Shown: positions 1-5,648, numbered from the stretch's first letter. The stretch: DNA of 12,760 nt from Candidatus Woesearchaeota archaeon (GCA_016203215.1 JACQNF010000070.1:1-12760), one strand, 5' to 3'. The notes: a model not told the origin generated them from the sequence alone. Made by a program: numbers and translations.

Positions 1-428
1 ACATTACGATCCTTACCTTCATGTTTCTGTCGTAGAAGACGCAGATTCCCGACAGCTCGATGGAGAACCTGCTTGACGCGTCCGACAGCTTTCCGTGCCT
101 TGACAAGATCTGCCCTATTGAGCAAAGAATGGATATCTTCCATCCCTTCCAACGCATCTTTGATATTATCTTTCACCACGCTGACATTTCCTTTCCGTTC
201 TTCCTTTTTCGCTTTCACTTTACGTTCCTTGAACTTGCCGCCGATCCATTCGCCAAACTTGGCGCGTTGTTCCTCTAATTCTTTACGCTTTGCAGCTCGC
301 TCTTCTTCCGTCGGCGGAGCGACCATAAAGAAACGAATGGCGTAGTAGACTAGCATCACCATCACGAGAGCTAATGCTCCGTCGATGAATTCTGCAATCG
401 TTCCGGAAATAAAAGAGATGTCTGCCAT
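1..428 (-). CDS. B3: single-pass membrane protein with basic helical tail (3' end outside window)
   Basis: I do not recognise a family. The ATG at 428 lies one base after the stop of the upstream membrane gene (TAA-C-ATG), so the two are translationally coupled. About 142 codons are visible before the left edge and no stop is reached. Residues about 13-36 form one hydrophobic helix, followed by a P-P-T-E-E-E-E turn and a highly charged, Lys/Arg-rich helical region (about 44-80), then more amphipathic helix. Layout and details match the product at 1049-1675: membrane helix in the same place, a Tyr-Tyr pair at residues 28-29 (29-30 there), and a G-G-K basic stretch after it. I infer that the two are paralogues and that this one partners the multi-pass protein encoded just upstream. 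The reading frame is secure. The function is unknown. Confidence 0.8.
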   Translation of the reverse strand, partial: MADISFISGTIAEFIDGALALVMVMLVYYAIRFFMVAPPTEEERAAKRKELEEQRAKFGEWIGGKFKERKVKAKKEERKGNVSVVKDNIKDALEGMEDIHSLLNRADLVKARKAVGRVKQVLHRAVGNLRLLRQKHEGKDRN

Positions 429-429
429 G

Positions 430-972
430 TTAAAATTGTGCAACATAATGCCTCATTGTTGATAAGATCCAGTATAACAGCAAGCAGAGGACAAATTTGA
501 CAAATACCGTCGCTTTCGTATCCTTGCCTTTTCCCGGAATAGTGTATAAGAGATACGCCAACCCAACAATTGGCCCGCCGATCAAGAGTAATGCGACAGC
601 TGTCGCCCAGCCGGTTCCCGTCGCTAACAGCACATCGGGAGGAAGAAAAATCGCGGCGATTGTTGCGATGACAGCGGCAACAACTCCTGCCTGTGTTCTG
701 CTCAAGAAACCGAAGACGGCAACACCTTTCTTGCTAGGATCCGCATTATATCCTGCCCCTAACCCCAAGATAACGGCAAAGAATACGGTGAACATGAGCA
801 GCCAAATCAAAAGTCTTGTCATGGCGACAACACCCTGTCCTGCAGAAATACCGAGGAAGTCGAGAGAACCGATGCCGAGAATTTTGTCCCAGGCATTGCC
901 GAGCGTGCTGGCGAGATCGGCAGCGACGAATGGAAGAGAGAGTAGTACGGACAACAACCACGTCTTTTTCAT
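430..972 (-). CDS. A3: exported multi-pass membrane protein, third paralogue of the A family
   Basis: A 180-residue hydrophobic protein of unrecognised family. Residues 1-18 look like a signal peptide or first helix (M-K-K-T-W, then hydrophobic to A-A-D). Four further membrane segments fall at about 50-72, 96-112, 118-146 and 155-172. Two short polar loops carry D-P-S-K-K (78-82) and P-G-K-G-K (146-150). It shares a skeleton with A1 and A2: a G-x-L-x-F-L stretch before the first helix, then F-x-P-x-x-x-L-L-A-x-G-T, then G-P (133-134) and a T-I-P segment before the last helix. It is the most diverged of the three, with the 'AWGT' signature changed to 'ATGT'. The TATA box at 994-1003 is centred about 27 bases before the ATG, predicting a leaderless message. 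The partner gene starts one base after its stop. Confidence 0.88.
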   Translation of the reverse strand: MKKTWLLSVLLSLPFVAADLASTLGNAWDKILGIGSLDFLGISAGQGVVAMTRLLIWLLMFTVFFAVILGLGAGYNADPSKKGVAVFGFLSRTQAGVVAAVIATIAAIFLPPDVLLATGTGWATAVALLLIGGPIVGLAYLLYTIPGKGKDTKATVFVKFVLCLLLYWILSTMRHYVAQF

Positions 973-993
973 TGTGGAAAGGAATATTTAGAG

Positions 994-1003
994 GTTTATA
1001 AGG
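994..1003 (-). promoter_or_regulatory. TATA box for A3-B3, leaderless spacing
   Basis: On the minus strand this reads CCTTATAAACC. Its centre lies about 26-27 bases upstream of the A3 ATG at 972, the usual archaeal TATA-to-start distance, so transcription should begin at or next to the ATG. No Shine-Dalgarno sequence lies between. Confidence 0.65.
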
Positions 1004-1021
1004 CTTTTGATGGGGTGTTTG

Positions 1022-1048
1022 AAAAAAAAGAGAAAGAGAAAAAAAAAA
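1022..1048 (-). terminator. T-run terminator after B2
   Basis: The minus strand has T10 directly after the B2 stop, a short CT-rich stretch, then T8. Poly-U tracts are the known intrinsic termination signal of archaeal RNA polymerase, so this probably separates A2-B2 from A3-B3. No GC-rich hairpin precedes it. Confidence 0.7.
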
Positions 1049-1675
1049 TCACGTCGCTAATGCTTTCTTTAAATCTTCAAGTTTTGCCACGAAGCTGCGA
1101 TCTGCAGTGATTGCTTTATCAATTGCGGCAGTCATCTGTGTCTTTTTTGTAGCAACAACCCCTGCCCGGTCAAGAATCCCATCGAACTCTCGAATGGCAT
1201 CAACAATTGTCTTGGTAAATACTTCCATCTCATTCAGAATTTTATTGACATTCTTCTTGACCGAAGCATCCAATGACATATCCTCAATCGCTTTCTTAAG
1301 TTGATTAAAGCGGTTGTACGCCTTGGATTCATGACGTTTTGCTCTTCGCTCTTTCGAACCGACAGCTTTCTTTAACTCAGCATCTGTCGTGACTTTTGAA
1401 TTATTGACTGCTTTCTTGAGCTTTTCAAGATCAACGTATTCTGCGAGCATAAGCTTTTCTTCGCTCCAGATTTTACGATTAACTTTCTTTCCAAACTTCC
1501 AAAACTTCTTTCCGCCAGCAGCACCAACACCCCATGCCTTAGCGGCAGTCTTTCCTTCCGTTCCGCCTTTGAAAATCAGCCAACCATAATAGATTGCGAG
1601 AGCGACGAAAATGAGATGCGCATAAGTTTCAATAACATCAACCATACCTGCGAAATCTGCGAGACTTTCAACCAT
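1049..1675 (-). CDS. B2: single-pass membrane protein with long basic coiled tail
   Basis: A 208-residue protein of unrecognised family. I chose the ATG at 1675 because it lies one base after the stop of A2 (TAA-G-ATG) and has GGAGGGGTGG ending 6 bases before it. The frame is open upstream to 1726, but that part overlaps A2. Residues about 15-36 form a single hydrophobic helix ending Y-Y-G-W-L-I-F. A glycine- and lysine-rich linker follows (G-G-K-K-F-W-K-F-G-K-K, about 54-64), then about 140 residues of charged, helix-favouring sequence without cysteines. The expected topology is a membrane anchor with a cytoplasmic helical tail, by the positive-inside rule. The close coupling to A2, repeated in A3-B3, says A and B work together. 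What they do cannot be read from the sequence. Confidence 0.85.
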   Translation of the reverse strand: MVESLADFAGMVDVIETYAHLIFVALAIYYGWLIFKGGTEGKTAAKAWGVGAAGGKKFWKFGKKVNRKIWSEEKLMLAEYVDLEKLKKAVNNSKVTTDAELKKAVGSKERRAKRHESKAYNRFNQLKKAIEDMSLDASVKKNVNKILNEMEVFTKTIVDAIREFDGILDRAGVVATKKTQMTAAIDKAITADRSFVAKLEDLKKALAT

Positions 1676-1676
1676 C

Positions 1677-2222
1677 TTAAACCACCCCTCCGAATTGAGT
1701 CCCAAGCAGATGCGCCCACTCTGCAATATGAGCTACCACCCACCAGAGAGCGATGACTGTAGCAAACTTGACGAGAGCTGCCCCCCGATTAGGGGTGGGA
1801 GTTGTAATTAACACCGCACCAAGCCCAATAACAGGACCAAAGATGATAAAGAATGCGAAGAGTGAAGCATACGCTGTTCCCCACGCCAATAAGATACTCG
1901 CGGGAAAAAAGATGCTCACTAAGATAGAAAGGAGAATCGCAATAGTGATACCAATATTACGAGACATCCCCGGAATCATCGACAGTCCAAGATAAATTAG
2001 AGAAAATACAAGAACTGCCATCAGGATCCTGACAAATCCAACAAACTGATTATCAGGACTGCCTAGAAAAGTCAATTGACCGACACTGATAATTTTTGAG
2101 ACAAACTCACCAATATCAAATGAACTGCCCCCTGAAGCAGGAGTTCCATGACTACTCGCGAAAGCGAAACTAGAGAGTGTAATCAGCAGGAACAAAAACA
2201 ATAAAATATTTGATTGTTTCAT
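1677..2222 (-). CDS. A2: exported multi-pass membrane protein of the A family
   Basis: A 181-residue protein of unrecognised family. Residues 1-23 form a signal peptide (K-Q, hydrophobic core, S-F-A-F-A), followed by a short Gly/Ser linker. The core has membrane segments at about 60-82, 89-107, 110-140 and 147-166. It aligns closely with A1 over the last 140 residues: F-x-P-x-x-I-L-L-A-W-G-T-x-Y-A, then F-G-P-V (128-131), then T-P-T-P-N-R (141-146) before the final helix. These blocks are far too alike for chance between two hydrophobic proteins, so A1 and A2 are tandem duplicates. GGTGG lies 6 bases before the ATG, and a TATA box at 2271-2281 gives a predicted 5' leader of about 25-28 bases. 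B2 starts one base after its stop. A pore or a scaffold in the envelope is possible but unproven. Confidence 0.9.
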   Translation of the reverse strand: MKQSNILLFLFLLITLSSFAFASSHGTPASGGSSFDIGEFVSKIISVGQLTFLGSPDNQFVGFVRILMAVLVFSLIYLGLSMIPGMSRNIGITIAILLSILVSIFFPASILLAWGTAYASLFAFFIIFGPVIGLGAVLITTPTPNRGAALVKFATVIALWWVVAHIAEWAHLLGTQFGGVV

Positions 2223-2270
2223 CGTAAACCACCTTCTTTAATGTTTATATTTCGTAACTAACACAACTAC

Positions 2271-2281
2271 CTATTTAAATT
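2271..2281 (-). promoter_or_regulatory. TATA box for A2-B2
   Basis: The minus strand reads AATTTAAATAGG in the 76-base gap between A1 and A2. The centre is about 54 bases before the A2 ATG, so a start about 26 bases downstream leaves a short leader containing the GGTGG ribosome-binding site. Confidence 0.6.
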
Positions 2282-2298
2282 TTTCTACGACCTGAATC

Positions 2299-3012
2299 TT
2301 ATATTCCCCCCATCTGTTTCGCCCAAAAACTGATTTCATAGACAAGCCACATCAAGATCAGAACGACGACTAACTTCAATACCGCAGCGATGCGATTTGG
2401 CGTCGGAGTGAATACCAATCCGGCAAACGCCGCCAACACGGGACCAAAGACGATGACCAGCGCAAAGAGGGTGGCATACGTCGTTCCCCACGCTAACAAG
2501 ATCGTGCACGGTGTAAAGAGCGTGATCAGCAAGGCGAAGACAATACTCAACGTGATGCCCGTCCCTCGCGTCAACCCGGGGATAAGAGAGAACAAAAGAT
2601 AAAAGAGAGTGAATGCCAACACCAGTAAGAGAATTCTTAGGAAGCCACAGAGCTGATTTTCAGGTTCGCCGCCAAAGAGAAAAGATAGACTTCCGAAACG
2701 AAGAATGGTGGAGAGAATCCCCTCTCCTTCCTGCCCCGGCGGTGTTGATGAGGTGCCCCTTCCGGGCCCTGTTGTAGATGAATAGATGATCGTGTAATCT
2801 TTTGTCGTTCGCGCTTCCCCGCCCGTGCCCGTCTCCTTGATGACAACACCGCCGACATTGCCTTCAATTTCTTCTCCTTCCTCAACATCGGTGATGTACA
2901 CTGCTTTACCCGTTGCTGGGGGGGAAGAGTCATTCTGGGCAAGGACAGAAGATAACAGTAATATCACAATCATGAGAGTTATTAGAAAAAATCTGCTCTC
3001 GTTTCGCTGCAT
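2299..3012 (-). CDS. A1: exported multi-pass membrane protein with acidic outer domain
   Basis: A 237-residue protein of unrecognised family and the longest A paralogue. I chose the ATG at 3012. A TTG one codon upstream (3015) is also possible, since GAGGTG lies 9 bases before the ATG and 6 before the TTG. Residues 8-25 form a signal peptide ending V-L-A-Q. Residues about 27-98 are polar, acidic and rich in Gly/Thr/Pro with no membrane helix. A2 and A3 lack this domain, which probably lies outside the cell. The core (about 100-230) has four membrane segments and matches A2 block for block, including I-L-L-A-W-G-T-T-Y-A (171-180), F-G-P-V (189-192) and T-P-T-P-N-R (202-207). Cys122 and Cys169 flank the first two core helices and are not kept in A2. 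No B gene follows it. The next gene is A2, under its own promoter. Confidence 0.88.
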   Translation of the reverse strand: MQRNESRFFLITLMIVILLLSSVLAQNDSSPPATGKAVYITDVEEGEEIEGNVGGVVIKETGTGGEARTTKDYTIIYSSTTGPGRGTSSTPPGQEGEGILSTILRFGSLSFLFGGEPENQLCGFLRILLLVLAFTLFYLLFSLIPGLTRGTGITLSIVFALLITLFTPCTILLAWGTTYATLFALVIVFGPVLAAFAGLVFTPTPNRIAAVLKLVVVLILMWLVYEISFWAKQMGGI

Positions 3013-3051
3013 CAATCAAAGCACCTCTTTGGGCAATAAGAAATACAGAGA

Positions 3052-3062
3052 ATATTTAAAAT
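3052..3062 (-). promoter_or_regulatory. TATA box for A1
   Basis: The minus strand reads ATTTTAAATAT. It is centred about 45 bases before the A1 ATG, leaving a leader of about 18 bases with GAGGTG. It sits just downstream of the 3074-3097 hairpin. Confidence 0.6.
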
Positions 3063-3073
3063 GTTCTCCTCAC

Positions 3074-3097
3074 AGAGATTAACTTGTGGTAATCTCT
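3074..3097. repeat. Perfect 8-bp inverted repeat between orphan gene and A1 promoter
   Basis: AGAGATTA (3074-3081) and TAATCTCT (3090-3097) are exact reverse complements around an 8-base spacer. The site begins 5 bases beyond the stop of the 3103-4128 gene and ends 12 bases before the A1 TATA box. It could end the upstream transcript, protect its 3' end, or act as an operator for A1. It has no T-run in the direction of transcription. Confidence 0.55.
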
Positions 3098-3102
3098 TCA
3101 AT

Positions 3103-4128
3103 TTATCCCGAAGGGAATTTGATCATCAACTTAGACATGGCACTAAAAAGAAGAGGCTGTGTATACGAATTATCACTGAAACTACTCCCCATGGGACATT
3201 TACTCTTATTCCCCCAGCCGAAAACAGCTCCTACAAACGTATTAAGAAGCAAGGGATTTCTTCTAATTTCACCAAGCGCTGCTTCTAATTCCGAAAAGGG
3301 AGCGACGACTTGAAAGTAATGGGGATTTATCCTGCCAACACCATCTGAGTGGGCATAACCTGCGCTGGTAAGTACGCCATCACTCCCTTGCTTTTCTAAG
3401 GAGAGAAAGACAGTGCCCAGAGCTTCCTCATAATTCTTCCCAAAATTTTTCTTAACCCAAGAACTCCCTTCTCCAGAAAACCCACCCATACCCCGTGGTT
3501 CCTGTCGATGAAATAATTTCGTGGACATTTGGAAAGAATGGCAGACAAAATTCTTGGGATGGACACCAGTCAATGCCGGAGAAGCACGAATCGTCGTATT
3601 CTGGAGAAGATCTTTCAAAACTGCTTCCATCGAGACGATCCATTTTTCTAATTCCAGAAGATGATTCCGACTCAATCCGATAATTGCATGAAGATGATAT
3701 TCTATCTTGATCTTTTCTTCCTCGCTTGCGGAATCGTACTCTTTTAGGTCAAGACTCATTATCCCTAATTCTTCTTTCAACTGTTTGGGGAGAGGGATAA
3801 GAATTTTCTTAATTTTTTCCCAGATGGCCCAATACTCTCCGTAGAGAGGATAGAGATCATTGCGCAGTTCAGGAGTCGCAGCGTGAGATTGCTCACGCAA
3901 TGTTTTTAATAATTCCAAAGTAGAACGTGAATGGTCAAAACGACAGAGATACATAATTAACCGCAGCCCTTTCTTAATTGAAGAACGGTCTTTCTTCCCC
4001 TCAATCTCATCTAAATCCGCTAACAACGATTTAACAACGGCATACTCCGCAACAGCGGCGTCAATAGCATGATGAACTTCATCATACAACTGGAACGACT
4101 GGTCGTGTTCTTGATCGGAAAGTTCCAC
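3103..4128 (-). CDS. Orphan two-part soluble protein
   Basis: About 341 residues, no recognised family. Two GTG codons compete for the start. GGGGTG lies only 2 bases before the GTG at 4134 but 8 bases before the GTG at 4128, so I prefer 4128. The first 180 residues are helix-favouring and charged, with no signal peptide or membrane segment. The last 150 differ in character: they are rich in Gly, Ser, Phe and His (a G-M-G-G-F-S-G-E-G-S-S-W stretch, then A-G-Y-A-H-S-D-G-V-G) and end in a short F-V-G-A-V-F-G-W segment. That suggests a helical module followed by a compact alpha/beta domain. It is divergent from S19e and has no obvious operon partner. A weak TATA-like T-run lies near 4176-4187. 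I cannot name a function. Confidence 0.8.
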   Translation of the reverse strand: MELSDQEHDQSFQLYDEVHHAIDAAVAEYAVVKSLLADLDEIEGKKDRSSIKKGLRLIMYLCRFDHSRSTLELLKTLREQSHAATPELRNDLYPLYGEYWAIWEKIKKILIPLPKQLKEELGIMSLDLKEYDSASEEEKIKIEYHLHAIIGLSRNHLLELEKWIVSMEAVLKDLLQNTTIRASPALTGVHPKNFVCHSFQMSTKLFHRQEPRGMGGFSGEGSSWVKKNFGKNYEEALGTVFLSLEKQGSDGVLTSAGYAHSDGVGRINPHYFQVVAPFSELEAALGEIRRNPLLLNTFVGAVFGWGNKSKCPMGSSFSDNSYTQPLLFSAMSKLMIKFPSG

Positions 4129-4240
4129 TATCACGGCACCCCTTTTTTGGAATTGGAGAATAGGTACTTTCAGGAAGATTAAAAACTTTTGGGTGTTCTG
4201 AAATTTTGATGTTATAATAGTTTGTACAACACGTGAGGCA

Positions 4241-4284
4241 AACCCTCCCGAAATCTTTATAAATACGTGGCTATCCCGAGGGTT
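4241..4284. repeat. 7-bp inverted repeat flanking the S19e TATA box
   Basis: AACCCTC (4241-4247) and GAGGGTT (4278-4284) are exact reverse complements, 30 bases apart, and the TATA box sits in the middle. The right arm ends 2 bases before the ATG and holds the only GAGGG near the start. Possible roles are an operator bound on both sides of the promoter or a chance repeat. The arms are short. Confidence 0.4.
4256..4265 (+). promoter_or_regulatory. TATA box for the S19e-L39e-L31e operon
   Basis: TTTATAAATA, close to the archaeal consensus, is centred 26-27 bases before the S19e ATG. Transcription is therefore predicted to start at or beside the ATG, giving a leaderless mRNA. Confidence 0.75.
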
Positions 4285-4286
4285 CT

Positions 4287-4730
4287 ATGTCACATATCCT
4301 TGTTGTAAACCCTGAAAAGTTAGTCAGACGAACTGCAGAAGAACTGAAAAATAAGAAAATCGTCCAACCAGAATCGTGGAGCACATTCGTTAAAACAGGA
4401 CATTCTAAGGAACGGACACCTGACCAAGAAGATTGGTGGTATTACCGTTCGGCATCAATTCTACGAACAGTTGCTCGTCTTGGCCCTATCGGGACGCAGA
4501 AACTTCGCGTGAAGTACGGCGGGCGTAAAAACCGCGGCCATAAACCTGAACGTTTCTATCCTGCATCCGGGTCTGTGATCCGCGCTATCCTTCAACAATT
4601 AGAAAAAGCTGGATTGATCCGGCAGACCCAGAAAGGAGTCCACAAGGGTCGTGTTCTTACCCCCGAAGGGACATCGTTCATGGACAAGGTTGCAATCCAG
4701 ATGTTAAAAGAAAATAAGGAGAGCTCCTAA
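4287..4730 (+). CDS. rps19e: Small ribosomal subunit protein eS19 (S19e)
   Basis: A 147-residue ribosomal protein of the archaeal/eukaryotic S19e family, a component of the 30S head needed in eukaryotes for late small-subunit maturation. The diagnostic block D-W-W-Y-Y-R-S-A-S-I-L-R followed by L-G-P-I-G lies at about 49-69. The K-Y-G-G-R-K-N-R-G-H-K-P loop comes next, and the C-terminal winged-helix part ends with the family's I-L-Q-Q-L-E-K-A-G-L-I and G-R-x-L-T-P-E-G pattern. Length is normal. It is the first gene of an operon with L39e and L31e. The start is fixed by conservation of the N-terminus and by the TATA spacing. Confidence 0.97.
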   Translation: MSHILVVNPEKLVRRTAEELKNKKIVQPESWSTFVKTGHSKERTPDQEDWWYYRSASILRTVARLGPIGTQKLRVKYGGRKNRGHKPERFYPASGSVIRAILQQLEKAGLIRQTQKGVHKGRVLTPEGTSFMDKVAIQMLKENKESS

Positions 4731-4752
4731 ACGAGCAGAAGACTATTCACCC

Positions 4753-4926
4753 ATGGCTACTAACAAACATCCTGCCCGCAAGAAAAGGCTGAGTAAACTT
4801 AGCCACCAGACGAAATGGGCGCCATTCTGGACCGTATTCAAGATTCACGGGAAAGGTCGCCGAGTTCATCCTTCTCGCCATACTGAAGTCAAACGCAGTT
4901 GGCGCAGAACAAAAACAAAAGCATAA
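4753..4926 (+). CDS. rpl39e: Large ribosomal subunit protein eL39 (L39e)
   Basis: A 57-residue basic protein, easily missed because of its size. It has the L39e pattern: an N-terminal K-K-R-L-x-K-L, a central P-x-W, and a C-terminal R-H-x-x-x-K-R-S-W-R-R-T ending. L39e has no globular domain. It threads through 23S rRNA and lines the wall of the peptide exit tunnel in archaea and eukaryotes, and bacteria lack it. It starts 22 bases after the S19e stop and ends 16 bases before L31e, an arrangement common in archaea. No clear Shine-Dalgarno sequence precedes it, so translation within the operon may rely on reinitiation. Confidence 0.95.
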   Translation: MATNKHPARKKRLSKLSHQTKWAPFWTVFKIHGKGRRVHPSRHTEVKRSWRRTKTKA

Positions 4927-4942
4927 TTAACGAAAAAAAATC

Positions 4943-5290
4943 ATGGCAAAAAAACAAGAATCTGCAAAAGCAGTAGAACGGGTCTATAACGTTCCTCTCC
5001 GCAAGGAGTACCAAAAAGTGCCAAATTGGCGACGCACGAAAAAAGCAGTCGTCGCAATGAAAGAATTTCTCGCTCGCCATATGAAATCAGAAGATGTCCG
5101 CCTCGGCAAAGATGTCAACGAGAAAATTTGGCAGCATGGGATCCGAAACCCCCCCCATCACGTAAAAGTGACCGTCCGTAAGGATGAGAAAGGAGTAGTT
5201 CACGCCGAATTGTTTGGCACAAAGAAAACATCGGAACACGCTGTTTCTAAAAAAGAAGCAGCAACAGTTGCTGAAGCTAAAGAACAATAA
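4943..5290 (+). CDS. rpl31e: Large ribosomal subunit protein eL31 (L31e)
   Basis: A 115-residue L31e, a 50S protein near the exit of the peptide tunnel, where it helps form the platform for nascent-chain factors. Family landmarks in order: Y-N-V-P-L-R (15-20), P-x-W-R-R-T-K-K-A-V (28-37), a helix with F-x-x-R-H-M-K (42-48), N-E-K-I-W-x-x-G-I-R-N-P-P (59-71), and a final V-K-V-T-V strand. About 25 C-terminal residues, rich in Ala, Lys and Glu, go beyond the folded core and are probably a flexible tail. The gap to the ATG is AT-rich with no ribosome-binding site. In many archaea eIF6 follows L31e, but here a structured non-coding block follows. Confidence 0.96.
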   Translation: MAKKQESAKAVERVYNVPLRKEYQKVPNWRRTKKAVVAMKEFLARHMKSEDVRLGKDVNEKIWQHGIRNPPHHVKVTVRKDEKGVVHAELFGTKKTSEHAVSKKEAATVAEAKEQ

Positions 5291-5374
5291 GTGAGTTTCT
5301 AAACGGATTCTATTTTTGACATAGCACGTATTTAGTTCTCCATGACTATTCGGCGGGCGGGCCGTCTGTCTCGT

Positions 5375-5429
5375 GGAGAATATCGTTGTCCTCACATAAG
5401 CACAAAAACTGTTCAACGATCTATTCTCC
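5375..5429. repeat. Hairpin 1 of the structured block (14 bp, 25-base loop)
   Basis: GGAGAATA (5375-5382) pairs exactly with 5422-5429, and TCGTTG (5383-5388) pairs exactly with CAACGA (5414-5419). A two-base bulge (TC) interrupts the right arm. The loop, 5389-5413, is A/C-rich. ACA follows two bases after the stem (5431-5433), recalling the box of H/ACA RNAs, but there is no guide pocket. Confidence 0.7.
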
Positions 5430-5440
5430 GACACTAACTA

Positions 5441-5470
5441 CTCTGCTTCGCTTGGTAGAGCGAGACAGAG
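5441..5470. repeat. Hairpin 2 of the structured block (12 positions, 6-base loop)
   Basis: CTCTGCTTCGCT (5441-5452) faces AGCGAGACAGAG (5459-5470) around the loop TGGTAG. Eleven of twelve positions pair, one as G-U, with a single C-A mismatch. The last three bases can alternatively join hairpin 3. Confidence 0.7.
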
Positions 5471-5544
5471 GACTTTGCAAAAAGAGATTTTGATTGACAG
5501 AACCAGACTAAAATTAGCTCAAAATCTCGCCATTGCAAATCCTC
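5468..5544. repeat. Hairpin 3 of the structured block (two stacked stems)
   Basis: The lower stem is GAGGACTTTGCAA (5468-5480) against 5533-5544, 12 bp with one bulged C at 5473. The upper stem is GAGATTTTGA (5484-5493) against TCAAAATCTC (5519-5528), 10 bp exact. An AAA/GCCA internal loop lies between them, and the apical loop is 25 bases (5494-5518). Confidence 0.7.
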
Positions 5545-5582
5545 TTCAGGACTTTGCAGATAAAACTTGATTTATGCAAAGT
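5534..5582. repeat. Hairpin 4 and a mutually exclusive local hairpin
   Basis: ACTTTGCA (5551-5558) pairs exactly with TGCAAAGT (5575-5582), with TAAA/TTTA pairing inside. However, 5548-5558 can instead pair with 5534-5543 as a 10-bp hairpin with a CTTC loop and one bulged C. That would break both hairpin 4 and the lower stem of hairpin 3. The cause is an 11-base direct repeat, AGGACTTTGCA, at 5469-5479 and 5548-5558. Confidence 0.6.
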
Positions 5583-5648
5583 ACTCGAAAGACTTGTTGG
5601 CCTTGCCCGCCGTGACGGCGAACTAAATACAAACTTTACATACGAACA

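Larger units (their letters stand above)
5328..5630. other. 303-base block with terminal inverted repeats and nested hairpins: structured RNA or foldback element
   Basis: This block fills most of the only gap over 300 bases in the window (5291-5679) and contains no credible gene. Its ends are an 11-bp exact inverted repeat: GTATTTAGTTC (5328-5338) against 5620-5630. Next inward, CGGCGGGC (5351-5358) pairs exactly with GCCCGCCG (5605-5612). Inside are at least four hairpins, listed separately, which together involve nearly every base. So much nested pairing is hard to explain as chance. It fits either a structured RNA of about 300 nt closed by an end-to-end helix or a small foldback mobile element. 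I see no target duplication at the flanks. The strand is unresolved: the TATA sequence at 5649-5657 would also suit a minus-strand transcript starting near 5630. It is not a recognisable RNase P RNA, SRP RNA, tRNA or 5S rRNA. Confidence 0.6.

Noticed and set aside
497..991. A 164-codon open frame on the plus strand.
   Set aside because: It is antisense to A3, which has a promoter, a signal peptide and paralogues. The plus-strand frame has none of these and no ribosome-binding site.
1673..1726. Upstream extension of B2 to a start at 1726.
   Set aside because: It would overlap the last 16 codons of A2 and put a polar stretch before the membrane helix. The ATG at 1675 has a ribosome-binding site and the same one-base spacing as A3-B3.
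5375..5433. Hairpin followed by ACA, possibly an H/ACA guide RNA.
   Set aside because: The stem has only a two-base bulge and no pseudouridylation pocket, and no kink-turn is visible. The resemblance is limited to the ACA triplet.
5087..5434. A 115-codon minus-strand frame covering the end of L31e and part of the gap.
   Set aside because: It is mostly antisense to a conserved ribosomal gene, its start falls inside hairpin 1 of the structured block, and its product resembles nothing.
5448..5463. GCTTGGTAGAGCG looks like a tRNA D-arm.
   Set aside because: No matching acceptor stem, anticodon stem or GGTTCGAATCC-type T-arm can be placed around it. The bases belong to an 11-of-12 paired hairpin.
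5497..5511. ACAGAACCAGACTAA resembles the conserved ACAGAA-containing region V of RNase P RNA.
   Set aside because: It lies in the loop of a perfect 10-bp hairpin about 120 bases from the block's end, whereas region V sits next to the 3' terminal helix in RNase P. No GAGGAAAGUCC-like region I is present on either strand.
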